Counted from the stretch's first letter, positions 45,396 through 58,229 are shown. The stretch: DNA of 64,000 nt from Trichobilharzia regenti (GCA_944472135.2 OX235266.1:17091925-17155924); one strand, 5' to 3'. A program made the numbers and translations. Notes: generated from the letters alone by a model not told the origin.

Positions 45396-48300
45396 TAGTT
45401 TTCCCACCGGTCCCAAGCCTGGATAAAGAGGGAGGGTTAGGGCGTGATGCTAGCAAATCCACCCTCAAAACCTAACCAAATTGCTACAGAGATGTCAACG
45501 CACAGATATATTAAAATGCTAAAAATATAAAAAATAACCTCATTTTTCGCTGGAATCGGGGAAGTGAAATGACGCAGGCTGGTGAAAGCCTTCGGGAAGC
45601 CAATCAGCCGATATGCCTTCTTTCGATGAAAGCAAAAGTAAGGATGGGGACGTAGAATGTTCGTACAATGCACGAAACTGGAAAGGCTGCCCAGGTAGCC
45701 GCAGAAATGAGAAGATATAGAATAGAAGTGTAGGGAATCTGAGAGAACAGATGGAACGGATGTTGGAGGTGCCAACTACGAACTGGAGAGACAATAATCT
45801 GTTCCGGTCACCCAGAGGACAGTCACGAGCACATCGAGGGAGTGGCCATTATGATGTCATCAACAGCAGCCAAAGCTCTCATGCAGTGGAAGCCAATCTC
45901 CTCCAGGATAATGACAGCCAGGTTTAACTCAAAAGGAAGGAAGGTTACAATCATTCAATGCTATGCGTCTACAAACGTCTCAGAACAAGAGAAGAAGGAG
46001 GATTTCTGTGGACAACTACAAACAGTAATGAACAACATGCCTAAATAGCGACATCAGAATCCCGACGGGTGATATGATTGAGAAACTGGGAGGAGAAAAT
46101 ACAGAAAGAGAACTCACCATGGGTCGTAAGGCCCTCGATGAAATGAACGACAGTGGTGAACTATTCTCAGACTTCTGCGGCTTCAATGATTTGGTGATTG
46201 GTGGCAGCGTCTTCAAACAAAAGGATATATCCAAGGCGACATGGATTTCACCAGATGGACACACCACAAACCAGATAGACTTCATTTCAATCCCAAGAAA
46301 GTGGAGACGGAGCCTACTGGACACAAGGTCGAGGAGAGGAGCAGGTGTGGGTTCAGACCATTATCTAGTAAATGGAACTTTCAAGGTGAAACTAAAAGCC
46401 TTGAGGATAGCTAGGGATAGGCCACAATGCAAGTTCAACACTCAATTACTGAAGGACACAACCACAAAGGACACTTTCACTGCAACTGTCAGAGCAAAGC
46501 AGGAAACACTACGTGACATCACTGAAGAATCATGTGTGGAAGAACATTGGAACTCTCTGAAGATGATTTTCAACGAAACGTGTTCGACGGTTTTAGGAAG
46601 AAAGAAGAGACAAGACAAGGAATGGCTCTCAATGGACACTTGGAAGCTAATAGAGGAGAGGAGAAGGAGACGCTGAGCTCAACTTACACAGCACCGGACA
46701 AAGAAGTGAAGAAGAGTGCTAGGAAGGACAAAAGACGATTCTACGACAACCTCGCCACTGAAGCTGAGAAGGCAGCAGGCAAAAGGGAACTGAGGACATT
46801 ATACCAGGTAACCCAATCCCTATTCGAGAAGAGATCAACACAAGGGAAACCTATAAAAGACAACCAAGGGAACCCAATTACCAAAGAGGAAAGACAGATT
46901 AAACAATCGGCGTATCACTTCAAAGGACTGTTGAACCAACCACCACCTGCGACCCGTCTAGAAATACCAACAACAGCGCACACACAACTGCAAGTTGACA
47001 CCAAGCTTCTGAAAGCTTGAAAAGTAGCTGGACCAGATGGGATACACCCTGAAGCACTGAAAGCGGACCCAGAGACGACAGTAGACATGCTGACTCCATT
47101 ATTGCAAAGGGTCTGGAAGGAGGGAAAGGTACCTACTGACTGGAGGAAAGGTTACCTCGTGAAACTACCAAAGAAGGGCGATTTAGGAGTCTGCAAGAAC
47201 TGGCGAGGAATCATGCTCCTGTCGACGCCAAGTAAAATCCTGAGTCGCATCATCCTGGAGAGAATTAAGGACGCACTGGATACAAAATTTCGACCAGAAC
47301 AAGATGGATTCAGGAAAGGCAAATCACGCACTGACCAAATTGCAACTCTGTAACAACAGAAGACAACTGAGGGCAACAGAGAGTTTTATTACGGAAATCA
47401 ACACGTATTTATACATATTTCCTGTACATTATTATGGCTTATGCAAGTAGACAAACGCAGTCTGATTGGTTGTTGCTCGGAAGTTAATCAGACTGATTGG
47501 TGTTTTCGAGATTTCTCGTCTATGTCTGCTGTGATCGGTTGTTGAATCAGCCTTGTTCATATTTTCTCAAGGTCAATATTAGTGACCTAGACATTGACGT
47601 AGATTAATGTCTACCAATTGGCTAGCAGTCTGCTCTCACCGCAACTCTACGCATCGTCTTCGAGCAGAGCGTGGAATGGCAATCAAACCTGTACCTCAAA
47701 TTTATGGACTTTGAGAAGGCCTTCGACAGACAGCGTTGACCACGAAGTAATTTGGAAATTACTCGAGTACTACGGCGTACCCCAAATATTCATCAACCTC
47801 ATTCGACAAATGTACGACAACAGCACATGTCAAGTGATCCCCAGCGGAAAACTCAGCAAGGCGTTTCGAGTAAACACAGGAGCCAGACAAGGGTGATTAT
47901 TATCACCAATGATATTCCTAATTGTGGTGGACTGACTGGATTATGCGTCAAACAGTGGGTGAGAAACGAGAAGACAGGGATATCCTGGACCGACCGACGT
48001 GAAGAACCTAGAAGACCTGGATTTCGCGTATGGATGATTTATGTTTGATGTCACTGTCACAAAATCGAAGGCTTACAAGCGAAAACCGACCGACAAACTG
48101 GTTGAAGAAGCAGCCAGTGAAGACAGGACTCCAAGTGAACATAGACAAGACGGAGGTGATGAAAATAACCAACCAACCAACAACAACAACAGCAACATCC
48201 AACGCCAATCACCATCAACGAGAGGGATTTGAAAGAGGTTACTTCATTTACTTATCACTTATCTAGGGAGTATTGTCTCAACTACATGCAGTTGCAACGG

Positions 48301-48930
48301 ACGAGGATGTCGAATCGAGCGAGAATCGGGAACGCGAGAAACACATTCATCAACCTGAAACCAATCTGGAAATCTTCGTCACTCAGCCAGCATCAACAAC
48401 AAAATTTGGTCTGATTTTCAATACAAACCTCAAGTAAGTCAGTTCTTCCATACGGATCAGAAACTTGGCGGGCGGGTGACAAAGAATATCTCCAACAGCC
48501 TGTTGCAGACCTTTATCAACAACAACTGTCTTCGCTCTATACTTAATTGAAGATGAGATGGCCGGGCCGGAAAGAATCACCAACTATTGGAAACTATGGG
48601 AACAAACAAAACAAGAACCAATCGCCAACCAACAAATATGCAGGAGAAAGTGGAGATGGATTGGACACTCACTCACTGAGGAGACCGCTGAGTGACATCG
48701 GGGGCGCGTCAGGCTATCGCTCGAGTGAAACCAGACCGAAAGGGAAGCACGCGGTGAGTAGGACGTTAGTGCAATGGTGACATGTAGGAGGTCGTTTGAA
48801 GATGAGTTGAAACAGTATGGACTAACTAACATGGATTCAGGTGAAAGGTACAGCAGGACAGAATCAAGTGGAGACATGCAGTTGAAGCCCTATGTTCCAC
48901 TAGGAACCCAAGGGAACAACAATAATCACA
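45396..48930 (+). pseudogene. RTE element, second subfamily, nearly full length
   Basis: It runs from the 5' UTR (CTAGCAAATCCACCCT) to the 3' end (CCCTATGTTCCACTAGGAAC). Endonuclease remnants are at 45600-46350 (IIQCYAST, NQIDFISIPRKWRRS, GVGSDHYLV). The linker is at 46350-47010. RT spans 47020-48100, with GPDG, VKLPKKGDLGVCKNWRGIML and FRPEQDGFRKGKSRTDQIAT, broken by a 291-bp insertion and frameshifts. The tail includes a diverged GSETW region. Unlike the other RTE copies it keeps the Gly before SDHY. At least eight frame breaks make it inactive. Confidence 0.82.
47350..47640. mobile_element. 291-bp insertion with 8-bp target duplication
   Basis: It interrupts the RTE RT and is flanked by GCAACTCT at 47342-47349 and 47641-47648. 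Other RTE copies read the site once (ATTGCAACTCTACG). The insert has no frame and no convincing terminal inverted repeat. It contains two internal CTGATTGG copies, at about 47461 and 47492. The 8-bp duplication suggests a hAT-type nonautonomous element, although an LTR-like origin is not excluded. Confidence 0.7.
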
Positions 48931-49760
48931 AAAGGCCAAATATATCCTTCCTTTCCTTAATGTACTTGCAGTCTGTGTTTACTAATACATAAGAACGTAA
49001 ATCTGAGGAACATTCCAAGCCTAGAGTAGGTGTAATACGAGCAGGACGCTGTTGCAACAAAGGTAAGGATGACATACAACGGAGATAAGCCCTCAAATCC
49101 CTTTCCTAAAGTCCAAAAGAAAACTACCCCATTCAGATTTATGTTAAAACCGAAACGGTCGAAGACGATGAATTATTTGTTCTATTTGACAAAGTGTACC
49201 AAGTAATCACAACAAGAACATTCAGTTTTGAGCTTATATAGGTCAGAGTTACCAAGAGCAGAGTGCCTGAACGTAAAATGATTTACTGATGACATCAATG
49301 TGCATTCTAAAAAAATGCACACATTCCAGGATGAGCCATAAATAGTCTGATTTACATAAAAATGAAAGACGATATCCACAGTACAACTTCTGTATTTGAA
49401 GGTACAGTAATAGAATGTTACATTTCCAGGGAAAAGAAAGTTTTCCGAGCAGTTAATAAAAACAGTAGCTGTAGTAATCCACTCGCCTATCAAAATTATC
49501 CTCGTTTGCCATGTTAAATAAGTTATTAGTAGCGAGAAACGTCGTGAAAATTAGTTACGCTGATACAGTATCATTAACTGCTAGCGTTTGTAACGTCACA
49601 TAATGCTACAAAAAGGGTTTGGAGAACAGAAGATTGAATGGCCCAAATAGAGAGAAGGAATTTATTAACAAAGGAAGTACGTATAATATATATAGAAAAG
49701 AACTGTTACACAAAGCACATGCACACTGAATTCATACCTCCGGCTGCTTTTGGATGCCAG
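48931..49760. other. Unassigned sequence
   Basis: No recognised element. A 103-codon minus frame at 49182-49493 has no known domain, and no splice or start context supports it. Confidence 0.4.
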
Positions 49761-50995
49761 GAATTAAAATTGGCACCTACCTATTTTAGCCATTCACTTC
49801 GGTATCCGAGGCTTACTGCAGTAAGCATAGGCGCTTCCCTAGAGCAAATGTAATCAGTCAAAAATAAGTGACTCCTTCTGAAGAGAAAGAACAGTTGCCT
49901 ATTCCAGTTATAATTACCAACACAGTTTCATTACCTGGCACTTCAACTTAGCATACCCCTTCCAAAAATGCACATAGTTTCCAATAGCCCTTCTCATTGC
50001 CACGTCTCTTAATGCGCCAAACGCTTTGTCAACATCTGCCAGCACTTGCTCAGCATCTATATATCCAAGCGCACCATGAACGTCTTAAAATTTATTCAGT
50101 AGCGTGACATGTGCGTAGCAATGCTAGTAGATGTTTCCAAGAAAAATCTAATGGCCGTCCATCAGGCAATAACACGAAATGATGTTGGTTCGTGGTCAGT
50201 TTATTTCTCATGCTCCTGGATCACCAGATGACACTGGTAATATAAGCCTAAATTGTGATTGAGCAACTTTTATGATTTCCAAATGAAGTAGTGTATCACT
50301 TTTACCCACATCTACTATAAGCACGTGGCATTTAGATATGGCTACTCATGATACGGTTTATGACCATATTATTCACTCAAGGAAGAAATGCAATACTCGA
50401 CCTAAGCCAAGATCACTAATTAGGATGTTTAACCCTGCTTTAGTCTTGATTTCCATCAGACTGGTGTTAGATTCCACAACTGTGTCCAAAACTATTAATC
50501 TTATATAAGGTCACCTAAGAATGAAGGGCTCTTGCAACAAGCGTTGAGAGAAGCATCCCTTAGTACATGATAAGATATACAATTTGGTCTGAATGAATTT
50601 CGGTGAGAGCTTAGGAATGAATATAAAAGCAGATTGACTAGCCATTAACAACAAGATTAAAAAAGCACTTCCTCAGAGCCTTGCGCATTGAAAGGTTCGA
50701 GGGCAGTGACTGCTAATTAACGCAAACGATGACGAGGACGCTTGAGAACCAACTAATTCAACAAAAAATATAATAAATGCTAGAAACTGCCTGAAAGCTA
50801 GAGCTCGAATGTAAACTCCCTGAATCCAAGCACATAGTATGAGTTCGCTACTTCAGAAAGCCACCTAACTTTATGTATTAGAACAACAGTTAAGATATTA
50901 TTAAGCGTTCGCTCTTATTCTACATATTTCATGTACTTTGACTTCTGGGTTAAACTTATTTTTCAGAACCTATACATACCGTCGCCCTATATAAG
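49761..50995. other. Duplicated segment with intact gag-LTR target site
   Basis: Inverted copy of 33345-33121 plus 29225-28219, joined without interruption at about 49990 (CCCTTCTCATTG). A minus-strand open stretch of about 48 codons (50081-49938) spans the site, with an AG before it and CAG-GTAATT after it in the partner copy. This resembles an exon, but no protein family is recognised. Confidence 0.6.
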
Positions 50996-51932
50996 TTGGC
51001 TCAATTATCCCTACCAGCAGACAGCGTAACGTCAACTACCCTACAACACTCTGAGGTTGTGAGACTCGCCGTCAGCTGTCCATATATAAATGTGAGAGGG
51101 CTGAGAGGAAAAGCAGGCGAACTCAGAAACCTCCAGCCATATCTACACCCTAAAATAATCATTCTCGCTGAAACCTGGCTAGTCCCCACTATTGCCGACA
51201 AAGAAATCAGTATGGGTGATATGGTTCTGATCAAGAGAGACAGGGGTAATAATCTACTGCAAACCATTAGAAATAGAGGGCTGACTGAGAATGCTGGAGA
51301 CGAGACTAGGTGAGGCCCTAGTGAAAAGTCACCGAAACTAGATTACATTTTAACCAGTGACCAACTACTCGTCGAAAAGCTCCAGATCATGACTCCTCTA
51401 GGAAGTAGTGACCATGCAGTCATAGGATTCGATCTTGTTCTCCCTGAGCACTTGCAGTGGGACGTTACGCGACCATGTCTGTGCTATGGCAAGGCGGACT
51501 ATGCTGAAACGCGGAGGCTCTTGTCCAACGCAGAATGGTCCTTAGCGTGGGATGAGTTATATGTGGATGAACACTGAGAAGTGGTAAAAGACATTATTCA
51601 TGCGGCAGCCTTGGATACTGTCTCTTTAGTCACAACACAGCCCTAAAAATGTCATCGTGGCTGAAGAGAGGTACGCAACGTATTCTGTAAGCGAAGCAGA
51701 AGGCTTGGTTTACGTGACGAGTATCCAAGAGTCGGGCCGACCACGACGCATACCTGGAACTCAGGAACCCGTGCAACATGAAAATCAGGAGTGAAAGGCG
51801 GTCAACCCAGCCTAACCTAGTAAAATACTCCCGGCGAAGCTCCTAAAATCAATTCATGTCGGAAAGAAAGCCAACCAACCAGGGGGCATGCGCTTTAGTA
51901 GGTCCAAACGGTCAATACCTTACTAGTCTGGA
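50996..51932 (+). pseudogene. CR1-type non-LTR endonuclease fragment
   Basis: Plus-strand partner of 27283-28218, with the same internal deletion after GDETR. The first frame (50996-51313) holds AVSCPYINVRGLRGKAGE and AETWLVPTIAD. The second (51389-51577) holds GSSDHAVIGFD and stops at a TGA where the partner has Trp. Frame-disrupted sequence then continues to GPNGQYLTSLDA, where an LTR begins. RT is absent. Deletion of the catalytic middle before duplication explains why both copies share it. Confidence 0.75.
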
Positions 51933-52276
51933 TGCCAATGTAGTTGAAGATTGAACGATCAATTCATGGTTGTTTGCTCAAACCCAACTCTATATTTTCG
52001 CGGGAATCATCAGTACTGCAGTCATTGTTTCATCGTTCGCTGTTCGTTGGAAGACAGAAAAACTATCAGAAGCATTATTGTGATTGATTGTTATGACATT
52101 TATTCTTAGATTCGGTGCAAAATAACCTAATGGTTGTCTCTGTATTGGTGCAAGAATAAGGGGTTCTTGAATCACCAATTTGTGTTCTGGTTTTTTGCGT
52201 TGGTTATTGAGCATAGTTCCTGAAAGTCTTCCAAGGACAGTGTGAAGTCCAGTGTAGTAAGACCTGGACATTGACA
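51933..52276 (+). repeat. Variant-subfamily LTR at duplication edge
   Basis: A 344-bp inverted counterpart of 42615-42958. The left flank is the CR1-like fragment, the right flank (GACAT) matches the flank at 42614, and the two flanks do not form a target duplication. Confidence 0.82.
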
Positions 52277-53000
52277 GACATATTAACAAGAGGTACATGG
52301 GAGAAGAGCTAACATCAGCTATCCTAAATAGCAGCAAAAATCAGCACTTAATGGGCCACGAGTGAGCCCCTTATCGAGCACATGGCCTTGTCAAAACCGC
52401 AGTTATGATCACACCTGATCTAACCCGGATAGCAACCACTGACTTGGTTGAGATTTGCTTGGATGATTTACAGCAGCGGATACCCATAGAGCTAAAGCTG
52501 ATCGAAATGGCAGGCAGCATCTGCTGGCTACTTCGCAAGTGACAGCAAGTTGTGTCTCACGAGATAACCTGAGAGCTATTCTAAGAATATTATGTTCGAC
52601 TAAAGGCACCCGATGTTTCATGAGAAAGCTCAGAGATTTGCGGTGACAGCAAGGAAAAGTAACGCTACGAAAGTACACTCACATGATGGCAGAATATAGG
52701 GAAATTTAACCTCAAGACATTAAAATACTTGACAGTGACAGAGAAAATAAATTTCCACTAGGTCGCGAAAGAATTAAGGTGATCTACAGAAATAAACAAT
52801 TATGTTTATTCAAACCAACCTCAAAGGCCTTCAAAAAGTACTCTGCTGAATTCCATGATTTTGCATCTCTTATCATCATATCCCATTCCATGAGACATTA
52901 ATTATTCTGGACTGAAATTAATGAAATGGTGTAGATGGTTCTGGCAATCCACAGAAGAAATGAAAGCAGGGAAGGATACTGAGGCTATAATGTGTACAAT
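52277..53000. other. Unassigned duplicated segment
   Basis: Inverted copy of 41891-42614, with scattered substitutions. No coding potential is recognised. Confidence 0.5.
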
Positions 53001-53480
53001 TAGGACGCCATCAGGCCTCACTACCTCAACACTGATCAAACTCCTGGAGTCAGTTTCGTGTTGCCTAACTTTAGGCCACACCAGGTCCTCGCTTATGTGA
53101 GCACATTGACCCCCGAAATACGAGGTAAAGCACAGACAACAAGTTTTGGAGGCAATACACGCGAATCGGTCGACAAAACTTAACAAGGTCATTATCGCCT
53201 GGCCATTCAACACACCATCACTCAGCACTGGTGAAATCATACTTAGAAAAGAACTTTCTTTAGTGAGCTGATGGATGACGTCTTGGCGGTTTGTCTATAC
53301 TAAACTATCGACCAATTCACGTGGAATGCTTCCAAAACTTGTTGTCTGTGATTTACCTCGTATTTCGGGGGTCAATGTGCTCACATAAGCGAGGACCTGG
53401 TGTGGCTTAAAGTTAGGCAACACGAAGCTGACTCCAAGAGTTTGATCAGTGTTGAGGTAGTGAGGCCTGACGGTGTCCTA
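53001..53480. repeat. Foldback repeat, second copy
   Basis: Arms at about 53001-53180 and 53300-53480 with the same centre as 41411-41890. The right arm runs directly into RTE 5' sequence and supplies its first in-frame codons. Confidence 0.8.
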
Positions 53481-54302
53481 ACCATTCCTTTCTCAGGCGT
53501 GAGGCTAGCAACCCCACCCTGCAAACGAAATTGCTATAGAAACTTCGGCACGATGAATCTCTTTGCACCAAAAGAAAAAGTCTGTGTGGGGACATGGAAC
53601 GTCCGCACCATGTACGAGACAGGGAAAGCTGTCCAGATCGCAAACGAGATGAAAAGATACGGAATCCAAGTGCTGGGAATATGTGAAAGGGGATGGAATG
53701 GGAGTGGACTCACCAAATTGTCAACGGGTGAGTCAGTGATCTACTCCGGTCGCCCAGAAGATAACCACACGCACACCGAGGGCGTGGCTATCATGATGTC
53801 ACCAACGGCAACGAAAGCCCTGATGCAATGGGAAGCGATCTCGTCCAGGATAATGACCGCCAGATTCAACTCCAAAGGAAGGAAAGTGTCAATCATACAA
53901 TGTTATGCACCCACGAACAACGCAGACCTCGAAAAGAAAGAAGAATTCTACATACAACTACAGGAAACAATGGACAACACTCCAGCTGGCGACATTAAAA
54001 TACTAATGGGAGACATGAACGCCAAACTGGGACCAGACAACACAGGGAAGAAACTCATCATGGGTAGAGAAGCTCTCGGAGAAATGAATGAAAACAGAGA
54101 AGTCTTCGCCGACTTCTGCGCCTTCAACGAACTAGTGATTGGTGGCAGCGTATACCAACACAAAGATATCCACAAGCCTAAAAGGGTGTCACCAGATGGG
54201 CAAACCAAAACCAAATTGACTTCACCTCAATCTCAAGGAAGTGGAGGCGCAGCCTACTGGACACAAAAGTAAGAAGAGGAGCAGACGTTTGCACAGACAA
54301 CT
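53481..54302 (+). pseudogene. RTE endonuclease, start of plus-strand RTE
   Basis: The frame from 53400 shows VGTWNVRTMYETGKA, ICERGW, IYSGRPE, IIQCYAPTN and GDMNAKLG. A one-base change of frame occurs after DGQTK, so the QIDF motif is read only in another frame. It stops at 54302 in the CAACT pentamer, where the three-gag array begins, and continues at 62556 with CCACTATCTCG. Confidence 0.88.
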
Positions 54303-54658
54303 TGTCTGTCGCGTCTCGTAAACCGTTAATGCCCAGCTCCTGCTACGCTCGGACTCACGCTGTCGCTTGAAGTTTCTCAGAAACGCTCAGTAACAACGGA
54401 CGAAAAAACCAAAACACCAATTGTTGACTTGAGTATTATGTATTGTTACACCAACATATAAATCAAGTATGACTAAGGTCTGTGAACAAATATTACAATA
54501 ATAAATCATAAGATTACTTCTGACGATGTTTCAATCTTCTTTCTGAACAGCGACCGATGAGACGATGACTGTCGTATTGATGCCTCCGCGAAAATCGAGG
54601 AAGTTGATTTTGAGCAAACAACCAAGAATTGATCGTTCAATCTTCAACTCCATTGACA
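54303..54658 (-). repeat. Outer 3' LTR of three-gag array II
   Basis: A 356-bp LTR starting (minus strand) at 54658. The left flank CAACT pairs with CCACT at 62556-62560 as the target duplication of the whole array. Confidence 0.92.
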
Positions 54659-55809
54659 CTCCCCGGCAAAAAAGGGATCCAACCCTTTTTTCCTTCACGA
54701 CCAATGCACGTTGACTTGGATGCCATTGCGAGAACCTGGGTCACACGGACAGAGCTGAAATGGAAAACAAACAGAAAAGCCAACACACCACAAGCATACC
54801 CACAGCACAATCTCACACATCAATGACGACCTGCGCCTCCAGACAGAGACCTCCTCTTGACATCTTGCAACACAATCGCCACTTGCTAGAATGACTCTTG
54901 CAGAATGCAACGTGACCATAGCAGCACCTCACGATACTCTACGCACATCCTCTTATCTACTCACTACCAATTACCACTGAAATCGCTTGTCACTCATTCT
55001 GCCTCAGTTCTAGTAGCGGTGACGCATGCGAGCCTCAGTCGTTTACACTCTTTCTCCCCGGCGTGTCGGACCGCAGCTAACAATTATCTCCGTGTGCATT
55101 TCATTCTCAGCAATAGCCTAGCCTCCCCGGCGTATACGACCCATCTGCTGTCCTTAACATCAATCAATTCATTCATGGATGTAGAAGACTCGAAACAACT
55201 TCAGAAATAATCACGACGAAAATTTTAACAAAATTATGCAATAACAACAAGGTACGAAAACAACGAGTAAACACAATGAATTCAAATAACACCAATTGAT
55301 ATGACACACCAAACGCATATACAAACAGTACACACAAACTCGCATTTCATGTCTTGATGGAATACCCTTGAAGAATTGCAGGACTTACACCAGTACGCCT
55401 ACAAACCTTCACAGGTTGACGATTGTAAGTTGTGGAATGTCCAGACACAAACAAGATTAACCAACAATTACATCAATTGGAACTCACACAACTATTTAAC
55501 ACAAACATATGTACAATCAACACATCAAATGTTGTGGATTCTGACACGACAAACTACCCTTGAAGAACTGTAGGACTTACAGCAGTACGCCTACATTCCT
55601 TCTCAGGTTGATGATCCAAGTGGAAGTCATCCGGACACAAACAGAATTACCAACAGCTAGATGACAGATGATATCAATTCAGTATATACAATATGAACAT
55701 ATGTACAAAATCACACACCAAGCACATTGGACTGCTCATTGATGCGCTACCCTTTGAAGAATTGTAGGACTTACAGCAGTACGCCTACAACCCTTCTCAG
55801 GTTGACGCC
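54659..55809 (-). other. gag-LTR 3' noncoding region, array II
   Basis: The only complete 3' region in array II. On the minus strand, hairpin-led repeats start near 55809, 55617 and 55424. A splice-acceptor-like TTTCCATTTCAG lies near 54755, and the pre-LTR hairpin with GCCGGGGAG ends at 54659. Confidence 0.78.
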
Positions 55810-57750
55810 CTAGGTTGGAAAATCGTCGCAGAGTTCATTTGCTAACTTTCTTCTATCAGCTATATCCTCAAATCTGAACGGCAACACGCCCATGTCATTG
55901 TATCGTAGAATATAGATGACCAACAAACACACGATATCTCTCATCAACCAAGTATAGAAACAGAGTAATTTACACCAAAGATAATAACATTCAAATAGTA
56001 ACTTGAAACTAGAAATGCCTTTATTCGTGCAAGTCAATTTAACAATAACTCTCTCCTTTACACTTGGCTTATCCACACTAAACTGACCATTGATATTCGT
56101 CCTTTCAAACGAACTGATACTACCATAGTCATTGCAGAAGATACTAGAGTTGATGGGCATCTGTTTCATTGTGGATGAAAACACCAACGATGACTGAGTG
56201 ACACAAGGTGATGAACTTAGTGGTGGATCAGAAGCTGTTCTTTTTCGGCTTTCAGATAGTTGTCCAACTGCAAGATTACCACCACTGCTGTCTTTCACTA
56301 CTAGTTCGGGTTTAGCACTATCATCTGATGATAGGTGGGCTACACGCTGATCAATTACACTGACTGTCTCACAAGTATGCACACCTTCTGGAACTGCATC
56401 TGCGTTCAATTCTACTTCACGTTGTAGTTGTACAGAACCTTTATTTAACTTAGCAGTAGTAGGCATATCCCGCATCTCATAATGATCAACCAAAGACAAA
56501 TCTGCACTATCATGATCATTATCACAAATATTCAATTTACCGTCAAGTTCATCATTTTCAAACTCTTTAATAACAGAAGTAGACAATTTTGGTTCCTCCT
56601 CAAAAATCATTAAAGGTTTTATAAATTCACTCTGACTAGATATACTTTGTAAACTTGTGGAGTCAGAACTGCACTCTGAAGCAGTAACTCTATTCTGTGA
56701 CACTCTATTCAACAACGGCTTACCAGTTGCAACTACAGACTTCTTCACAGCACCGTTATCGTCACACAATTCGGAGTCAGACCTGGAGTTTACATTTAGC
56801 TTATCACTGAACTTGCTCACCTTTGTATGCACCTCTTGCACACGTGTAGAACAAAGCCGTGTTTGTCTTGCATCTTGTAACTTATCTGTTGAGGATGTAC
56901 TACGAAACCTGTTACACTCACTAGGTCTATTTGCATTACTAGACATCATGGAGCCTTCTCGATATCCACCTCTCTGAGGCCTACTCGTCATCAATGAGTG
57001 CGTTTTACCTTCAGACTGCTCTATTCTATGGGTGAGATCTAACAGACTGGCGAACTTGCTCATAGATTGATTGACACTAGTATTTACCAGTTTCAGGATA
57101 TCATCAAACTTTGGCTCGATACCCTCATCCTCCATACGGGAGCTTATCTTCACCCACTTCCTTTGCAGTCGGGTAGGTAGACGTCTTGCTATTACTTCTA
57201 GTATAAAACTCGAGTTGAGGTCACTCATTCGATTCATCGAAATCATTCCATTCTTGTAAATTAGCAAATTATCTAAAAACTCAGTGAGTGCCTGGGAGTC
57301 ATCCTGTAATTGACCACCATTACCCTCAACAGCCTCGAATAATTTCCCTGCAATCATCGAGGGTCTTCCAAACCTTTGGCGTAATATGCTCATAGCCTCA
57401 TCGTAGCCCTCTTTTGGCTTCATAAACTTACAACACTGTATAGCTCTTGCAGCATCTCCAGTGCAATATCTCATCAAATACATCAATTTCAATTCATCAC
57501 TTAATAAAAAACCACTCAACATGATCTCAAACTCCTTTACAAATTGTAAATAATCAGCCGGGTTTCCATCAAAACACCGTGGTTCAAATTTAGGGAGTTT
57601 GATGTTCCTATTATCCCTGAACGGCGAAACAGTAACATCAACCATATCATGTTTAACATCAGACACATCGTTACAATTAACAGACAAGTCACCATGACTT
57701 ACTTTCCTGTTTGCATCCAAGACACTCTGTCCCTTCTTTGACCCAGGCAT
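55810..57750 (-). CDS. Gag-like protein of gag-LTR element, intact (E)
   Basis: An unbroken 646-codon frame from the conserved ATG. Residues ~50-200 resemble the DUF1759 Gag domain of BEL/Pao elements: KLPKFEPRCFDGNPADYLQF at 51-70, YLMRYCTGDAARAI at 91-104, ILRQRFGRP at 122-130 and RRLPTRLQRKW at 189-199. Such proteins assemble particles around element RNA. Residues ~250-580 are polar, Ser/Asp-rich and low in similarity to anything known. A knuckle-like Cys/His cluster near 300-310 is eroded, with four residues deleted relative to copy D. Residues 581-615 are strongly hydrophobic and may span a membrane. No pol domain follows. Confidence 0.85.
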   Translation of the reverse strand: MPGSKKGQSVLDANRKVSHGDLSVNCNDVSDVKHDMVDVTVSPFRDNRNIKLPKFEPRCFDGNPADYLQFVKEFEIMLSGFLLSDELKLMYLMRYCTGDAARAIQCCKFMKPKEGYDEAMSILRQRFGRPSMIAGKLFEAVEGNGGQLQDDSQALTEFLDNLLIYKNGMISMNRMSDLNSSFILEVIARRLPTRLQRKWVKISSRMEDEGIEPKFDDILKLVNTSVNQSMSKFASLLDLTHRIEQSEGKTHSLMTSRPQRGGYREGSMMSSNANRPSECNRFRSTSSTDKLQDARQTRLCSTRVQEVHTKVSKFSDKLNVNSRSDSELCDDNGAVKKSVVATGKPLLNRVSQNRVTASECSSDSTSLQSISSQSEFIKPLMIFEEEPKLSTSVIKEFENDELDGKLNICDNDHDSADLSLVDHYEMRDMPTTAKLNKGSVQLQREVELNADAVPEGVHTCETVSVIDQRVAHLSSDDSAKPELVVKDSSGGNLAVGQLSESRKRTASDPPLSSSPCVTQSSLVFSSTMKQMPINSSIFCNDYGSISSFERTNINGQFSVDKPSVKERVIVKLTCTNKGISSFKLLFECYYLWCKLLCFYTWLMRDIVCLLVIYILRYNDMGVLPFRFEDIADRRKLANELCDDFPT

Positions 57751-57893
57751 TGTTGAACTTGACCCAATTCCAAAAAAGTTCCAGATATTGCTTGTTCAAA
57801 GAGGACTTGACCGGCACCAGGAAAATGAACGGCGACTATCCAAACTTTCACCAACTGTTTCAATCCGCCAGATCTGTTTCCATCGTTAGAAAC

Positions 57894-58229
57894 TGTCAGC
57901 TACCGTCTCATAAACCGTTAATGCCCAGCTCTCGCTACGCTCGGGCCCACGCTGTTCCTTGAAGTTTTCAGAAACGCTTAGTTATAACGGACGAAAAAAC
58001 CAAAACACCAATTGTTGACTTGAGTATTATGTATTGTTACACCAGCATATAAATCAAGTATCACTAAGCAAACTAAGAAAACTAAGGTTTCTAACGATGT
58101 TTAACTCTTCTTTCTGAACAGCGACCGATGAGACGATGACTGTCGTATTGATGCCTCCGCGAAAATCGAGGAAGTTGATTTTGAGCAAACAACCAAGAAT
58201 TGATCGTTCAATCTTCAACTCCATTGACA
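57894..58229 (-). repeat. Internal LTR between units D and E, array II
   Basis: A 336-bp LTR. On its right, unit D is cut within the first hairpin repeat (GCAGTACGCCTACAACCC), directly at the LTR terminus. On its left the leader of unit E follows. Confidence 0.9.
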
